Shown here: positions 38,799-48,753 of the stretch, in pieces
How the letters are laid out: the number at the start of each line of letters is the position of its first letter
How positions within the stretch are numbered: the first letter of the stretch is position 1
Assembly: GCA_963710675.1 (NCBI GenBank)
Contig: CAVQBE010000002.1
Span: 62,001 to 126,000 of the forward strand
Direction of reading: 5' to 3'
Source: JACCZX01 sp963710675
Lineage (GTDB): Bacteria > Pseudomonadota > Gammaproteobacteria > Burkholderiales > Burkholderiaceae_F
Length of the DNA stretch: 64,000 nt
Translations under genes and position numbers: made by a program
The notes under the pieces: model-generated
Databases searched by the model: none
What the model was told of the DNA's origin: nothing
Seen by the model: only the letters and a program-made list of their open reading frames with translations

Positions 38799-40379
38799 CG
38801 AAGGGCGAGGGCGTTTCAATCAACGCTCCGATGCAACCGGGCTTCGACCGGATCTTGACGGCCGAGGCGCTCGCACTCGTCGCGAAGCTGCATCGGCAGT
38901 TCGAACCGCGGCGGCAGGAGCTGTTGGCAAAGCGTATCGAGCGTGCAAAGCAACTCGACGCAGGTGAACGTCCCGATTTTCTGGCCGAAACGAAGCACAT
39001 TCGCGACGGCAAATGGACGATTGCTCCACTGCCCGCGGATTTGCAGTGCCGTCGCGTGGAAATCACCGGCCCGGTCGATCGCAAGATGGTCATCAATGCG
39101 CTGAACTCTGGAGCCGACGCGTACATGACGGACTTCGAGGACAGCAACACGCCCAATTGGGACAACCAGATCACAGGTCATATCAACCTGATGCAGGCGA
39201 TTCGTCGCAACATCACACTGCAGCAGGGCGCAAAAAGCTATGCGTTGGACGACAAGGTCGCGGTCATCATCGTACGTCCGCGCGGCTGGCACCTCGATGA
39301 GAAACACGTACTAGTAGACGGTCAGCGTGTGTCGGGCGGCATTTTTGATTTTGCGTTGTACATGTTTCATAACGCAAAGGAGTTGATCGGCCGCGGCACC
39401 GGACCTTATTTTTACCTGCCAAAGCTGGAGTCGCACCTCGAGGCGCGGTTGTGGAATGACATCTTCGTCGCCGCCCAAAACGAGCTCGATATCCCGCAGG
39501 GAACGATCAAGGCCACCGTGCTGATCGAAACGATTCTTGCCGCATTCGAGATGGACGAGATTCTTTACGAACTCCGCGATCACTCGTCCGGCTTGAACGC
39601 CGGCCGCTGGGATTACATCTTCTCGTGCATCAAGAAGTTCAAGGTCGACAGGAATTTTGTACTTGCTGACCGCGCGCAGGTGACGATGACGGCGCCGTTC
39701 ATGCGGGCGTATGCGCTGTTGCTTCTTGCCACGTGTCATAAGAGAAACGCTCCCGCGATGGGTGGCATGAGCGCGCTCATTCCGATCAAGAATGATCCGA
39801 CCAGAAACGAAGCTGCGATGGCACGGTGTTCGCAGCGATAAGCGTCGCGACGCTACCGACGGCTACGACGGAGGATGGGTCGCGCATCCTGGCCTGGTAT
39901 CGATCGCGATGGAAGAGTTCGTCAACGTGCTGGGGGATCGCCCGAATCAGATCGACAAGAAGCGCGATGACGTCAAGGTGGATGCGGCGGCGCTGCTGGA
40001 CTTCGAGCCTGAAGCACCGATTACCGAAGCAGGACTGCGGATGAACATCAACGTCGGCATCCACTACATTGGATCGTGGCTGTCCGGAAACGGCTGTGTT
40101 CCGATCCATAACTTGATGGAAGATGCCGCAACAGCCGAAATCAGCCGGTCGCAAGTGTGGCAATGGATTCGCTCGCCCAAGGGTGTGCTCGACGATGGGC
40201 GCAAGGTGGATGCGGCCTTGGTGCGCGCCTTGATTCCGGAAGAGTTGGCGAAGGTCAAGACAGTCGTGGGCTCTGACTCGCCAACTTACGACTATGCCGC
40301 ACAGTTTTTTGAAAAGATGAGCACGCAGCCAGAGTTCGCCGAATTTCTGACATTGCCGCTCTACGAAGAGATTCAGTAA
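38795..40379 (+). CDS. aceB: Malate synthase A (one frame break)
   Basis: About 527 residues after repair. It condenses glyoxylate with acetyl-CoA to malate. The signatures YMTDFEDSNTPNW, VIIVRPRGWHLDEKH, GPYFYLPKLES, TIKATVLIETILAAFEMDEILYEL and GLNAGRWDYIFS (catalytic region) are present, as is GMSALIPIKNDP. One extra C at 39824 breaks the frame: NEAAMARCSQR-stop should be NEAAMAGVRSDKRRDATDGYDGGWVAHPG, and the rest runs to TAA at 40379. Length becomes a multiple of three. Its ATG overlaps the HAD stop, and with aceA it completes the glyoxylate shunt. Confidence 0.92.
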
Positions 40380-40522
40380 CTTTTAGTGCTCCCTGTCATT
40401 TCCGGTAAGAGGGTGCGTCACGGCGGCAATCAATGTGCTCGCCGGTCGGCGCGGCTATCAGTTTGCGGTGCTGCCTGATGCACACAAGCAGGCAGCAGCT
40501 CGCAGGGCACTAAGCTCACGAT

Positions 40523-41941
40523 ATGAACGCCTCCGACACCCCAGCCGAGCTGCACGTTGTTTTTCAAATTCAGCGGGCTGCCTACGACGCGGCCCCGTTT
40601 GCAGAGTGGGACGAACGGTGCAATCGTCTGCAACGACTGCACCGGTTGGTTGCAGAAAATGAAGCGGCGATCGAAGCGGCAATTGACGTTGACTTCGCCG
40701 GGCGTCCACCGATCGAGACTCAGATCGCCGAAATCTTCCCGAGCCTCTCCGAGATCAGCGGCGCCATCAGGCACGGTAAGCGATGGATGAAGCCGCGTAG
40801 CGCTGGAGTGTCAAAGTGGTTTCTGCCCGCGCGAGCGAACGTAGTCCCGCGTCCACTAGGCGTCGTTGGCATCATCGTGCCGTGGAACTATCCGCTGTTC
40901 CTTGCAGTAAGCCCGCTTGTAGCAGCGCTGGCCGCCGGCAACCGTGCAATGGTAAAGATGTCGGAACTCACTCCGGCGTTTTCCGCGCTTTTTCAGCGTT
41001 TGATCGATAGTGCATTCCGTACGAATGAGGTGGCCGTTGTCGTCGGGAGTGCCGACGTTGCCGCGCAGTTTTCGGCGCTACCGTTCGATCATCTTTTATT
41101 CACCGGCTCGACATCGGTGGGCCGCAAGGTGATGGGTGCGGCATCGCAGAACCTGACGCCGGTGACGCTTGAACTGGGCGGGAAGTCGCCGGTCGTCATA
41201 GCCCCCGGTTACCCGATCGCGAACGCCGTGCAGCGCGTCCTCGTCGGCAAGCTATTGAATGCGGGCCAGACATGCATTGCGCCCGACTACGCGCTGGTGC
41301 CACGCGGGCAGGTGTCGGCGTTCATCGATGCAACCACGCGGCAAGCGCAGTCCATGTATCCAGCTGGACTTGATGATCCGGACTACTGCAGCATCGTTAA
41401 CTCGCGACAGTACGAGCGCCTGACAGGATACGTCGACCAGGCACGCTCGTCGGGAACAGCCGTCATCCCGATGTTCATCGGCGCAGAACGTAATCAGCAG
41501 AGTCATCGGCTTGCACCGTCCCTGGTTATCGACCCATCACCCGATCTCGATCTGATGCGCGAGGAAATTTTTGGTCCGTTGCTGCCGGTGATTCCCTACG
41601 ATGATGTGAAGGACGCCATTGGCTTGATTAACGCGCAGCCACGTGCGCTTGCGATGTACTGGTTCGACAACGATGCCAAGCGCGTTGAAGTGGCGCTGAA
41701 GAACACACATGTGGGCGGCGTTTGCGTCAACGAGACACTGCTGCACGCCGCGCAGGAAGATCTCCCGTTCGGGGGCGTTGGTGCCTCCGGCATGGGTCAC
41801 TACCACGGCCGTTGGGGGTTCGATACGTTCAGCAAGCTGACACCGGTGTTCCGTCAGTCACGATTCAACGCGACGAAGCTGTTCCTGCCACCGTACAAGT
41901 CGTATGCCGCGAAGGTCCTTAGCTTGATGAAGCGGTTCTGA
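40523..41941 (+). CDS. Coniferyl-aldehyde-dehydrogenase-type aldehyde dehydrogenase
   Basis: A 472-residue NAD(P)-dependent aldehyde dehydrogenase. The general base is E217 in TLELGGKSP and the catalytic thiol C251 in LLNAGQTCIAPDY. The cofactor motif FTGSTSVGRKVM and PWNYPLFLAVSP are clear. The QTCIAPDY sequence and the LPFGGVGASGMGHYHGRWGFDTFS ending place it with coniferyl aldehyde dehydrogenases and related fatty-aldehyde enzymes, which lack part of the usual C-terminus. It probably oxidises aromatic or long aldehydes. It is separated from aceB by a 143-base gap and ends 3 bases from the end of convergent mobA. Confidence 0.88.
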   Translation: MNASDTPAELHVVFQIQRAAYDAAPFAEWDERCNRLQRLHRLVAENEAAIEAAIDVDFAGRPPIETQIAEIFPSLSEISGAIRHGKRWMKPRSAGVSKWFLPARANVVPRPLGVVGIIVPWNYPLFLAVSPLVAALAAGNRAMVKMSELTPAFSALFQRLIDSAFRTNEVAVVVGSADVAAQFSALPFDHLLFTGSTSVGRKVMGAASQNLTPVTLELGGKSPVVIAPGYPIANAVQRVLVGKLLNAGQTCIAPDYALVPRGQVSAFIDATTRQAQSMYPAGLDDPDYCSIVNSRQYERLTGYVDQARSSGTAVIPMFIGAERNQQSHRLAPSLVIDPSPDLDLMREEIFGPLLPVIPYDDVKDAIGLINAQPRALAMYWFDNDAKRVEVALKNTHVGGVCVNETLLHAAQEDLPFGGVGASGMGHYHGRWGFDTFSKLTPVFRQSRFNATKLFLPPYKSYAAKVLSLMKRF

Positions 41942-41944
41942 TTG

Positions 41945-42512
41945 TCAGCTTGCACCGGCCGGCCGGTTGATGTTCGCGAAAGCGTGGGCATCATCAAAGT
42001 CCACGGGAAGGACGCCTCGCGACTCTAGCCACCGATGAATTGCGCGCTCGCCGGTGGCGATCGCGCTGGCAAGATCATTGGTCAACTTGGGTACTTACCA
42101 ACGCAAATACCGGCTGTAGCCGATCATTAATGCGCGCGCAAGCCGCAAGTGCACCATTAACCGATGCTGCGGTCGTCAGGCGGTGGACCAGGTCAAATGG
42201 CAAATAGGGTGCATCGCATGGCACGGTCGCAATCCAATTGGTGCGTGCGTTTCGCAGGCCACTAAGGATGCCGATCAACGGGCCAGCGAACGGTTCGTTT
42301 AACGCGGAGTCGTCCTGCACGACGGTGCCGAGCGTTGCGTAGCGTTCGATGTTTCGATTGGCGGAAATCAACAATGAACCGACCTGCGGAGCAAAGCGCT
42401 CGACAACGCTGACAATCAACGGGCGACCTTCATGCATCACCCATCCCTTGTCAGCACCGCCCATGCGCTCGCCGCGTCCACCGGCAAGGATCAAGCCGGT
42501 CACGTCCTTCAT
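41945..42512 (-). CDS. mobA: Molybdenum cofactor guanylyltransferase MobA (one frame break)
   Basis: About 188 residues after repair. It transfers GMP to molybdopterin. It opens MKDVTGLILAGGRGERMGGADKG, the nucleotide-binding signature, and has DDSALNEPFAGPLIGILSGL and VPCDAPYLPFDLV. The frame breaks at about 42077: as read it ends VSTQVDQ-stop, but one base fewer gives DLASAIATGERAIHRWLES and a stop at 41945, which matches the family C-terminus. ATG 42512 lies 7 bases after the repaired moaA stop, so moaA-mobA are co-transcribed. It works with MobB (encoded at 11.5 kb). Confidence 0.88.
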
Positions 42513-42519
42513 TGACCCG

Positions 42520-43642
42520 TTAGCCGCCGATGTACGACATCTCGACTTTCGGCATCTTCGCGGTGGCTTGCGTACGCAACTCGGAATAGCGGTCGTCGCG
42601 CGCGCGCCAGATGTTCGATAATCGCCGCTTCGAGTTGCGTGTCGGTGAGCGGCGCTGCCTGATCGTGCCCCCGCACGAGTGCACGCAAGTCGTGTCCTCG
42701 GTTGGCGAACAGGCAAAGAAAAAGCTTGCCCTCGGTGGACAAGCGTGCACGCGTGCACTCGCGGCAAAAAGCCCGCGAAACACTCGAAATGAAACCGATC
42801 TCTCCTTGCCCGTCGAGATAGCGCCAGCGCTCGGCGACTTCGCCGGTGTAATTCGCATCAATCGGCTCAAGCGGAAATTCGCCGCCAATCATGCGAAGTA
42901 CTTCACTGGACGGCACCACTTCGTCCATGCGCCAGCCATTCGATGTGCCCACATCCATGTATTCGATAAAACGAACGATGTGACCAGTGCCGCGAAATTG
43001 TCGCGCCATCTTGACGACTTCGCGGTCATTGACGCCGCGCTTGACCACCATGTTGATCTTGACCGGCGCCAGTCCGGCGTCCGTTGCGGCGTCAATGCCT
43101 GCCAGCACGTCACGTACCGGAAAATCGACATCGTTCATGCGCCGAAACGTCGTGTCATCGAGCGCGTCCAGCGAAACGGTGATCCGCTTCAAACCTGCTT
43201 CGACCAGCTGCTGCGCCTTGCGGGCCAGAACCGAGCCGTTCGTTGTCAAAGCGATATCGAGCTTGCTGCCAGCGCGCGTCGTTATTGGCGACAGCATCGC
43301 GATCAATTTATACAAATCCTTGCGCAGCAGCGGCTCGCCGCCTGTCAGGCGAATTTTTTCGACGCCTTGTCGCACGAATGCCTGGGCGAGCCGTGTTATT
43401 TCCTCGAACGTCAAAAGATCCGCGTGCCGAAGAAAGCGATAGTTCGAATCAAAGACTTCCTTTGGCATGCAGTAGGTGCACCGAAAATTGCAGCGATCGG
43501 TGACCGAGATCCGCAGATCGCGCAATGGGCGGCCAAGTTGATCGGCGAGCGCGCCGACTGCGGGCGCCTCTCCGTAATCACGCGTCGCGCGCGGCGGAAT
43601 CGCCACGCGCGAATCGATCAGCGGGATCACGCGGCTCGTCAT
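42520..43642 (-). CDS. moaA: GTP 3',8-cyclase MoaA (one frame break)
   Basis: About 373 residues after repair. A radical-SAM enzyme for the first step of molybdenum cofactor synthesis. The SAM cluster motif CNFRCTYC is near residue 52, followed by KIRLTGGEPLLRKD and the second cluster region FCRECTRARLSTEGKLFLCLF. The family C-terminal tail ending in GG is present (VEMSYIGG), but in a different frame: around 42616 one base is extra, because LEAAIIEHLARARR should read LEAAII(x)IWRARDDRYSEL. With repair the stop is at 42520. It is 8 bases downstream of rne and directly upstream of mobA. The MoaC partner is not in the window. Confidence 0.9.
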
Positions 43643-43650
43643 CGATATGA

Positions 43651-46554
43651 CTAGAGGGCCGCGCGCTCCTGGGACGTGCGCTGCGTTTCGACCTGCACCA
43701 GCGCTGCGTCGTCCATCGGTGGTAACTGCGGACGCTCGCGCGGGATGCGAGGTGCCTGCGGCTCCGCCGCCATCTTTGCCAGTGTCTCGGCATGACGCTC
43801 GGGCGCTGTCTGGACGAGCACCAGGCCCGCGCTCTGCAGCACCGGCTGCAACTCCTCAACTGGCAGAGGCGCCTGATGCACGACCGGTAGGGCAATCATT
43901 CTCGGAGCGGTGACCATCGGGGGAACACGCACCGCGGTGATGTTGCTGACTTCGACAGGTTCGCTCACCGGTGCGGGCGGGAGGATCGGCGCGACCTCAT
44001 TTGTCAGGGGTTCATTGGTCAATGCTGGTCCGGGGGCCGGCACCTGAACGAATTCAGATTGCTCAACAGATAGTTCAGCAAAATGAAGCTGATCTTCGGC
44101 TTGGTCAGCATGCAGTGCGTTGCCATTTCCAGTCGTGGCAGCATCCGAGCCGCCCTCGCCACGACCACCTCGGCCGCGCCTGCGCCGCCGTCGGCGGCCT
44201 CGATCTTCCTGCGTCTCAGCGCGCGCCCCTTCCGCAACTGAATCAGCAGTCACCAGTACACCGACCGCCGCGATTGACGGCGACGGTCCGATGTCCTCGG
44301 GCATCGTCAGCCGCTCGGCTGTCTCGACGACGATCGATTTGTCTCTTTCAGAACGAGCGCGCGGCTTGCGCTTTTCGCCTGCCTCATCTGTACCGCGCGA
44401 ACTTTGCGACGGCGGCTGTTCCTTGCGTGGCTTGCCATCCGGGTTTGCGCCTGCTGGGCGGCGCTCATCCGCGCGCCTGGTATCGCGCTTGACCTCACGA
44501 GGGCCGCCGTCGATTGCCTGCCGGGCGTCGCTATCGCGCTTGCCGTCATGGCGCTCAGCGGCAGTCTTTCCATCACGTCGTCCATCGCGCCTTCCATCGC
44601 GGCGGCCGTCGCCGTTGCCGCGACCTCGGTGGCGTCCCCCCTGACCGCGTTGATCAGCGCGCGCAGGTCTTGCAGTCTCGCGTGCAGGAGACACTACGAT
44701 TGGCGCCGGCTCGGCAACATCGCTGCCCGTGAAGAACGCGACGATTCGATCCCAGATGCTGACAGGCGAGCGATCGGGCTGTGCCGGTGGCACCGGAGCA
44801 GGCGCGGCCAGTACGGGGAGTGGTGCGGGGGTCTCTGGCACGATGCCTTTGACCACGGCCTCCTGCCTGACGCGGGTACGGTCATCATCGACTTTGCCGC
44901 CAAGTTTTCCAGGCAAGTAGGGCGTATCAGTGCTCGGAGCAAGCTCGGCAGCGCGCTCGAAGCTCGCTTTTGCGACTTCAAGCCTCGCATCGTCATGCCG
45001 CAAGCGTTCAATGTGATAGTGAGGTGTGTCGATAAATTTGTTGGGTATCAGCACGACGGACAGACGCAGCCGCGCTTCGATCTTCGCGATATCGGCGCGT
45101 TTCTCGTTCAGCAGGTAGCTGGCGACTTCGACCGGGACCTGGGCGTGAACCGCCGCGGTGCCTTCCTTCATCGCTTCCTCCTGAAGGATGCGCAGGATAT
45201 GCAGCGCCGAGCTTTCAGTGTCCCGAATCACACCGACGCCGTTGCAGCGTGGGCACGTGATGTGACTTCCTTCGTTTAATGCCGGACGGATACGCTGACG
45301 CGACAGCTCCATTAAGCCAAACCGCGAAATCTTGCCCATCTGCACGCGAGCGCGGTCATAGTGCAGCGCGTCTTTCAGGCGTGCCTCGACCTGGCGCTGA
45401 TTCTTCAAATCCTCCATGTCAATGAAGTCGATGACGATCAGCCCCCCGAGGTCGCGCAACCGAAGCTGCCGTGCGACCTCGTCGGCAGCTTCCAGATTGG
45501 TGCGCATCGCGGTTTCTTCGATGTCCGAACCTTTCGTTGACCGCGCGGAGTTCACATCGACCGAGACCAGCGCCTCGGTGTGATCGACGACGATCGAGCC
45601 GCCTGACGGCAGTGGCACCTGCCGCGAGTAAGCCGTTTCGATCTGGTGTTCAATCTGAAAGCGTGAGAACAACGGCACGTCGTCCTTGTAGCGCTTTACG
45701 CGCTGCAGGTTGTCGGGCATCACATGCGCCATGAACTGGCGTGCCTGTTCGTAGATGTCGTCGGTATCGACGAGAATCTCGCCAATTTCAGGATGAAAGT
45801 AGTCCCGGATTGCGCGAATCACCAGGTTCGACTCTTCAACGATCAGAAACGGCGGTGGATTCGCGCGCTTCAACCGTTGTCCATCCGGTCCGTTCGGGGT
45901 GTCGATATAAGTGGTTGTCTTGTTGCCGTCGGAGTCGGTCACACTCAACTCAAACTGCGGACGCCCGGCACCTTCGATCGCGTGCCACAGCTTCATCAGG
46001 TAGTTCAGATCCCACTGCAGCTCTTCGACCGAACGCCCGATGCCCGCGGTGCGCGCGATGATCGACATGCCGGATGGCAAATCGAGCTGATCCATCGTGT
46101 CGCGTAGCTCCTGCCGGTCTTCGCCCTCGATGCGGCGCGACACACCGCCGCCGCGCGGATTGTTGGGCATCAGCACCAGATAGCGGCCTGCAAGCGAGAT
46201 GAACGTCGTCAGCGCCGCACCTTTGTTGCCGCGCTCCTCCTTCTCGATCTGGACGACGAGCTCCTGACCTTCCTTCAGCGCGTCCTGAATGCGCGCGCTG
46301 CGCACATCGACGCCATCGCGAAAATAGACCTTGGAAACTTCCTTGAACGGCAGGAAGCCATGGCGCTCTTCGCCGTAATCGACGAAGCACGCTTCGAGGC
46401 TGGGTTCGACGCGGGTAACAACGCCTTTATAAATATTCGATTTGCGTTGTTCGCGGCCGGCGGTTTCGATATCGATGTCGACCAGCCTTTGGCCGTCGAC
46501 GATGGCCACGCGCAGCTCTTCTGCATGCGTGGCATTGAACAACATGCGTTTCAT
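43651..46554 (-). CDS. rne: Ribonuclease E
   Basis: A 967-residue endonuclease at the core of RNA decay and rRNA/tRNA processing. The N-terminal half has the S1 domain (SNIYKGVVTRVEPSLEACFVDYG), the 5' sensor region, and the DNase I-like catalytic part with VSVDVNSARSTKGSD (metal Asp) and IDFIDMED. The zinc link follows (CPRCNGVG). The C-terminal half from about residue 600 is arginine-, proline- and acid-rich (RRRRRRGRGGRGEGG), the unstructured scaffold for RNA and partner binding. Start ATG 46554 has AGGAG 5 bases upstream; a GTG two codons earlier is too close to it. A long leader upstream, with a hairpin, may host autoregulation as in E. coli. Confidence 0.95.
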   Translation of the reverse strand: MKRMLFNATHAEELRVAIVDGQRLVDIDIETAGREQRKSNIYKGVVTRVEPSLEACFVDYGEERHGFLPFKEVSKVYFRDGVDVRSARIQDALKEGQELVVQIEKEERGNKGAALTTFISLAGRYLVLMPNNPRGGGVSRRIEGEDRQELRDTMDQLDLPSGMSIIARTAGIGRSVEELQWDLNYLMKLWHAIEGAGRPQFELSVTDSDGNKTTTYIDTPNGPDGQRLKRANPPPFLIVEESNLVIRAIRDYFHPEIGEILVDTDDIYEQARQFMAHVMPDNLQRVKRYKDDVPLFSRFQIEHQIETAYSRQVPLPSGGSIVVDHTEALVSVDVNSARSTKGSDIEETAMRTNLEAADEVARQLRLRDLGGLIVIDFIDMEDLKNQRQVEARLKDALHYDRARVQMGKISRFGLMELSRQRIRPALNEGSHITCPRCNGVGVIRDTESSALHILRILQEEAMKEGTAAVHAQVPVEVASYLLNEKRADIAKIEARLRLSVVLIPNKFIDTPHYHIERLRHDDARLEVAKASFERAAELAPSTDTPYLPGKLGGKVDDDRTRVRQEAVVKGIVPETPAPLPVLAAPAPVPPAQPDRSPVSIWDRIVAFFTGSDVAEPAPIVVSPARETARPARADQRGQGGRHRGRGNGDGRRDGRRDGRRDGKTAAERHDGKRDSDARQAIDGGPREVKRDTRRADERRPAGANPDGKPRKEQPPSQSSRGTDEAGEKRKPRARSERDKSIVVETAERLTMPEDIGPSPSIAAVGVLVTADSVAEGARAETQEDRGRRRRRRRGRGGRGEGGSDAATTGNGNALHADQAEDQLHFAELSVEQSEFVQVPAPGPALTNEPLTNEVAPILPPAPVSEPVEVSNITAVRVPPMVTAPRMIALPVVHQAPLPVEELQPVLQSAGLVLVQTAPERHAETLAKMAAEPQAPRIPRERPQLPPMDDAALVQVETQRTSQERAAL

Positions 46555-47063
46555 CAGCACTCCTCTGCGCCTTCCGCATCTAATCTAGATACGGGCGCTG
46601 TTGTTGTGCTGAAACGAAGCTGCCGGAAACTAAAGTCTCAGGTCTCGGAAATGCAGGCTGCCCGCACAGTAAGTGGGCGGACAGCAACGATGCAACGTGC
46701 GTTCAACAGACGATGCGCCGTCCACGGGCCGGCGCCAGCTGGGCGCGGCTCGGAATCTTCAGCGTGGGGGGCGGATCGCATGCAGCACTGTTCCGGAGGC
46801 CTGGTCTGTTAGCTCGTTATTCTGAGGTCCGAACAAATCGTTTCAGCGGAACCGGCTCATCGCCGGCTCGGGTGCAGCCGCAGCGGTAGTCGACGGACAA
46901 CCGCGCACTGCGAATTCAGGAGGTGATCGTCACCTCCACATGCCAGGAACGCTACGCGTCCCGGGCGCCTGTGCGGAAATGAGCCTAGCTACAATCTCCG
47001 CGATGCGGGTTCAGTTGCTTTCAGTGGTTTTGCAAATGTCCCAACCGCGCGAGTATAGGCAAG
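46555..47063. other. 509-base divergent region between rne and rluC
   Basis: No protein gene is convincing here. It must contain the rne and rluC promoters and probably a long rne leader. A perfect inverted repeat at 46919-46937 is annotated separately. I could not assign -35/-10 pairs. Confidence 0.5.
46919..46937. repeat. Perfect inverted repeat between rne and rluC
   Basis: GGAGGTGA, three bases (TCG), then TCACCTCC: an 8-base-pair perfect stem, centred 374 bases upstream of the rne ATG and 136 bases upstream of the rluC start. In RNA it would form a short hairpin exposing or hiding a GGAGG (Shine-Dalgarno-like) element on either strand; in DNA it could be an operator. No U-tract follows, so it is not a simple terminator. 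Confidence 0.6.
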
Positions 47064-48113
47064 ATGGGCCCTGTCCGTAAAACGAGAAAAGCGGGGGCCG
47101 GCGAAGGCGCTGCGAGTCTGGCAAACGGGGATACACAGGCAGTTTCGGCCGATCGTGCCTCGTACCGGACCATCGGCCCTGAAGCCGAAGGCCAGCGCCT
47201 CGACAACTATTTGATCCGAATCGCCAAGGGAGTGCCTAAGAGCCACGTCTACCGGATCGTGCGGCAGGGCGAAGTTCGCGTGAACAAGGGCAGGGTCGCG
47301 ATTGACTACCGATTGGCGGCCGGCGATCAAATACGCATCCCGCCAATACGCGTTGCCGAGCGCGCTCCGACGCGACTGACCGCTATTCCGGCCGAGATGC
47401 CGCCGATCCTCTTTGAAGACGAGCATCTGATGGCAGTCGACAAGCCTGCAGGACTGGCGGCGCATGGCGGCAGCGGCATCGCCTTCGGGCTGATCGAGCG
47501 CGTGCGCGCGGCGAGGCCGAATCAGCCGTTCCTTGAGCTCGTACATCGGCTCGACCGGGAAACGTCGGGCATCCTGCTGCTCGCGAAGTCGCGCCGCGCT
47601 CTGCTTGAACTGCACGAGGATCTGCGCGAGGGGCACGTCGAGAAGCGATATTTGGTATTGGTCAAGGGCGATTGGGTCAATGATCGGCAGCATGTCCGGC
47701 TGCCGCTCACGAAGTACACCAACCGACACGGTGAGCGTCGCGTCAGTGTGGATGCGGACGGCATGGAATCGCATACCGTTTTCAGTTTGCGCAAGCGTTA
47801 TCGTCAGTTTTCTTTACTGGAGGCGAACCTGAAGACCGGTCGCACGCATCAGATTCGCGTGCACCTTTCGCACCTCGGATTTCCGATCGTCGGTGACGAC
47901 AAGTATGGTGACTTCGAATTGAACAAACGCATCGCTCGCGCAACTCCGCCGGATAGTCTGCCTCGGCTCACGCGGATGTTCCTGCACGCGGGCGCGGTGG
48001 AGTTCAAGCATCCCATCAGTAGCCACCCAATGGCACTCGAAGCCCCTTTGCCGAGCGAGTGCGCCGAATTCTTGAAGGGCTTAGAGCAAGCAGGTCCCGG
48101 TGCGCCGCTTTGA
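47064..48113 (+). CDS. rluC: 23S rRNA pseudouridine synthase RluC
   Basis: A 349-residue member of the RluA/RluC family. An N-terminal S4 RNA-binding domain (GQRLDNYLIRIAKGVPKSHVYRIVRQGEVRVN, about 43-74) is followed by the synthase domain with catalytic D164 in HRLDRETSG and the RTHQIRVH motif. The S4 domain and length match RluC, which modifies positions 955, 2504 and 2580 in 23S rRNA. The first ~30 residues are a variable extension. It is divergent from rne, a conserved arrangement, and its end overlaps the next gene by 14 bases. Confidence 0.93.
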   Translation: MGPVRKTRKAGAGEGAASLANGDTQAVSADRASYRTIGPEAEGQRLDNYLIRIAKGVPKSHVYRIVRQGEVRVNKGRVAIDYRLAAGDQIRIPPIRVAERAPTRLTAIPAEMPPILFEDEHLMAVDKPAGLAAHGGSGIAFGLIERVRAARPNQPFLELVHRLDRETSGILLLAKSRRALLELHEDLREGHVEKRYLVLVKGDWVNDRQHVRLPLTKYTNRHGERRVSVDADGMESHTVFSLRKRYRQFSLLEANLKTGRTHQIRVHLSHLGFPIVGDDKYGDFELNKRIARATPPDSLPRLTRMFLHAGAVEFKHPISSHPMALEAPLPSECAEFLKGLEQAGPGAPL

Positions 48114-48753
48114 TCTGATCGTGTTTGACTGGGACGGCACGATCGTCGATTCAACGGCGATGATCGCAGCGAGTATTCGTAGCGCTGCTGCCGACCTTGG
48201 GCTGGCGGTGCCGACGATGGAACAGGCGAGCCATGTCATCGGCTTGGGCCTGCTTGACGCGTTGTCGCATGCGGTTCCCGGATTGGCATTGGAGCGCGCG
48301 GAAGAATTTTCGGCGCGTTATCGCCACCACTACCTGGCGGGTGAGCCGGAAATCGTACTGTTCGACGGGATGCGGACGATGCTCGATGAACTGCATATAA
48401 GCGGTGTGCCGCTGGCCGTGGCAACGGGAAAGACGCGGCGCGGGCTTGCGCGCGCGTTCGAGACGACCGGGTTGGGGCGGCTATTCGCAGCGTCGCGCTG
48501 TGCCGACGAATCGCATTCGAAGCCGCATCCCGCCATGCTGATCGAACTTGCCAGCGAGCTCAGCGTTTCGCCACAGCGGATGCTGATGATCGGTGACACG
48601 ACACACGACTTGCAAATGGCCGCCGCCGCCGGCGCGCACAGTGTGGGCGTCACGTATGGCGCGCACCTGCATGAGCATCTAACCCCGCACGCCACTCTGG
48701 CGTTGGTCAGGTCAGTGCCAGAGCTCCATACGTGGCTGACAACGAATCTCTGA
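48100..48753 (+). CDS. HAD-IA family phosphatase (Gph-like)
   Basis: A 217-residue HAD hydrolase. The nucleophile pair D10/D12 is in VFDWDGTIVDS, motif II in VATGKTRRG, the lysine in SKPHPAML and motif IV in MIGDTTHDLQMA. Helical cap in the first third. This is the phosphoglycolate-phosphatase-like subgroup; the substrate is unknown. The GTG start lies inside the end of rluC, and the gene ends 22 bases past the start of the Rieske gene, so the three are translationally linked. This order (rluC-HAD-Rieske) is common in Burkholderiales. Confidence 0.88.
   Translation: MRRFDLIVFDWDGTIVDSTAMIAASIRSAAADLGLAVPTMEQASHVIGLGLLDALSHAVPGLALERAEEFSARYRHHYLAGEPEIVLFDGMRTMLDELHISGVPLAVATGKTRRGLARAFETTGLGRLFAASRCADESHSKPHPAMLIELASELSVSPQRMLMIGDTTHDLQMAAAAGAHSVGVTYGAHLHEHLTPHATLALVRSVPELHTWLTTNL

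Noticed and set aside
42611..43654. Open frame of 347 codons opposite moaA.
   Set aside because: Antisense to a clear radical-SAM gene, with no start signal and no motif.
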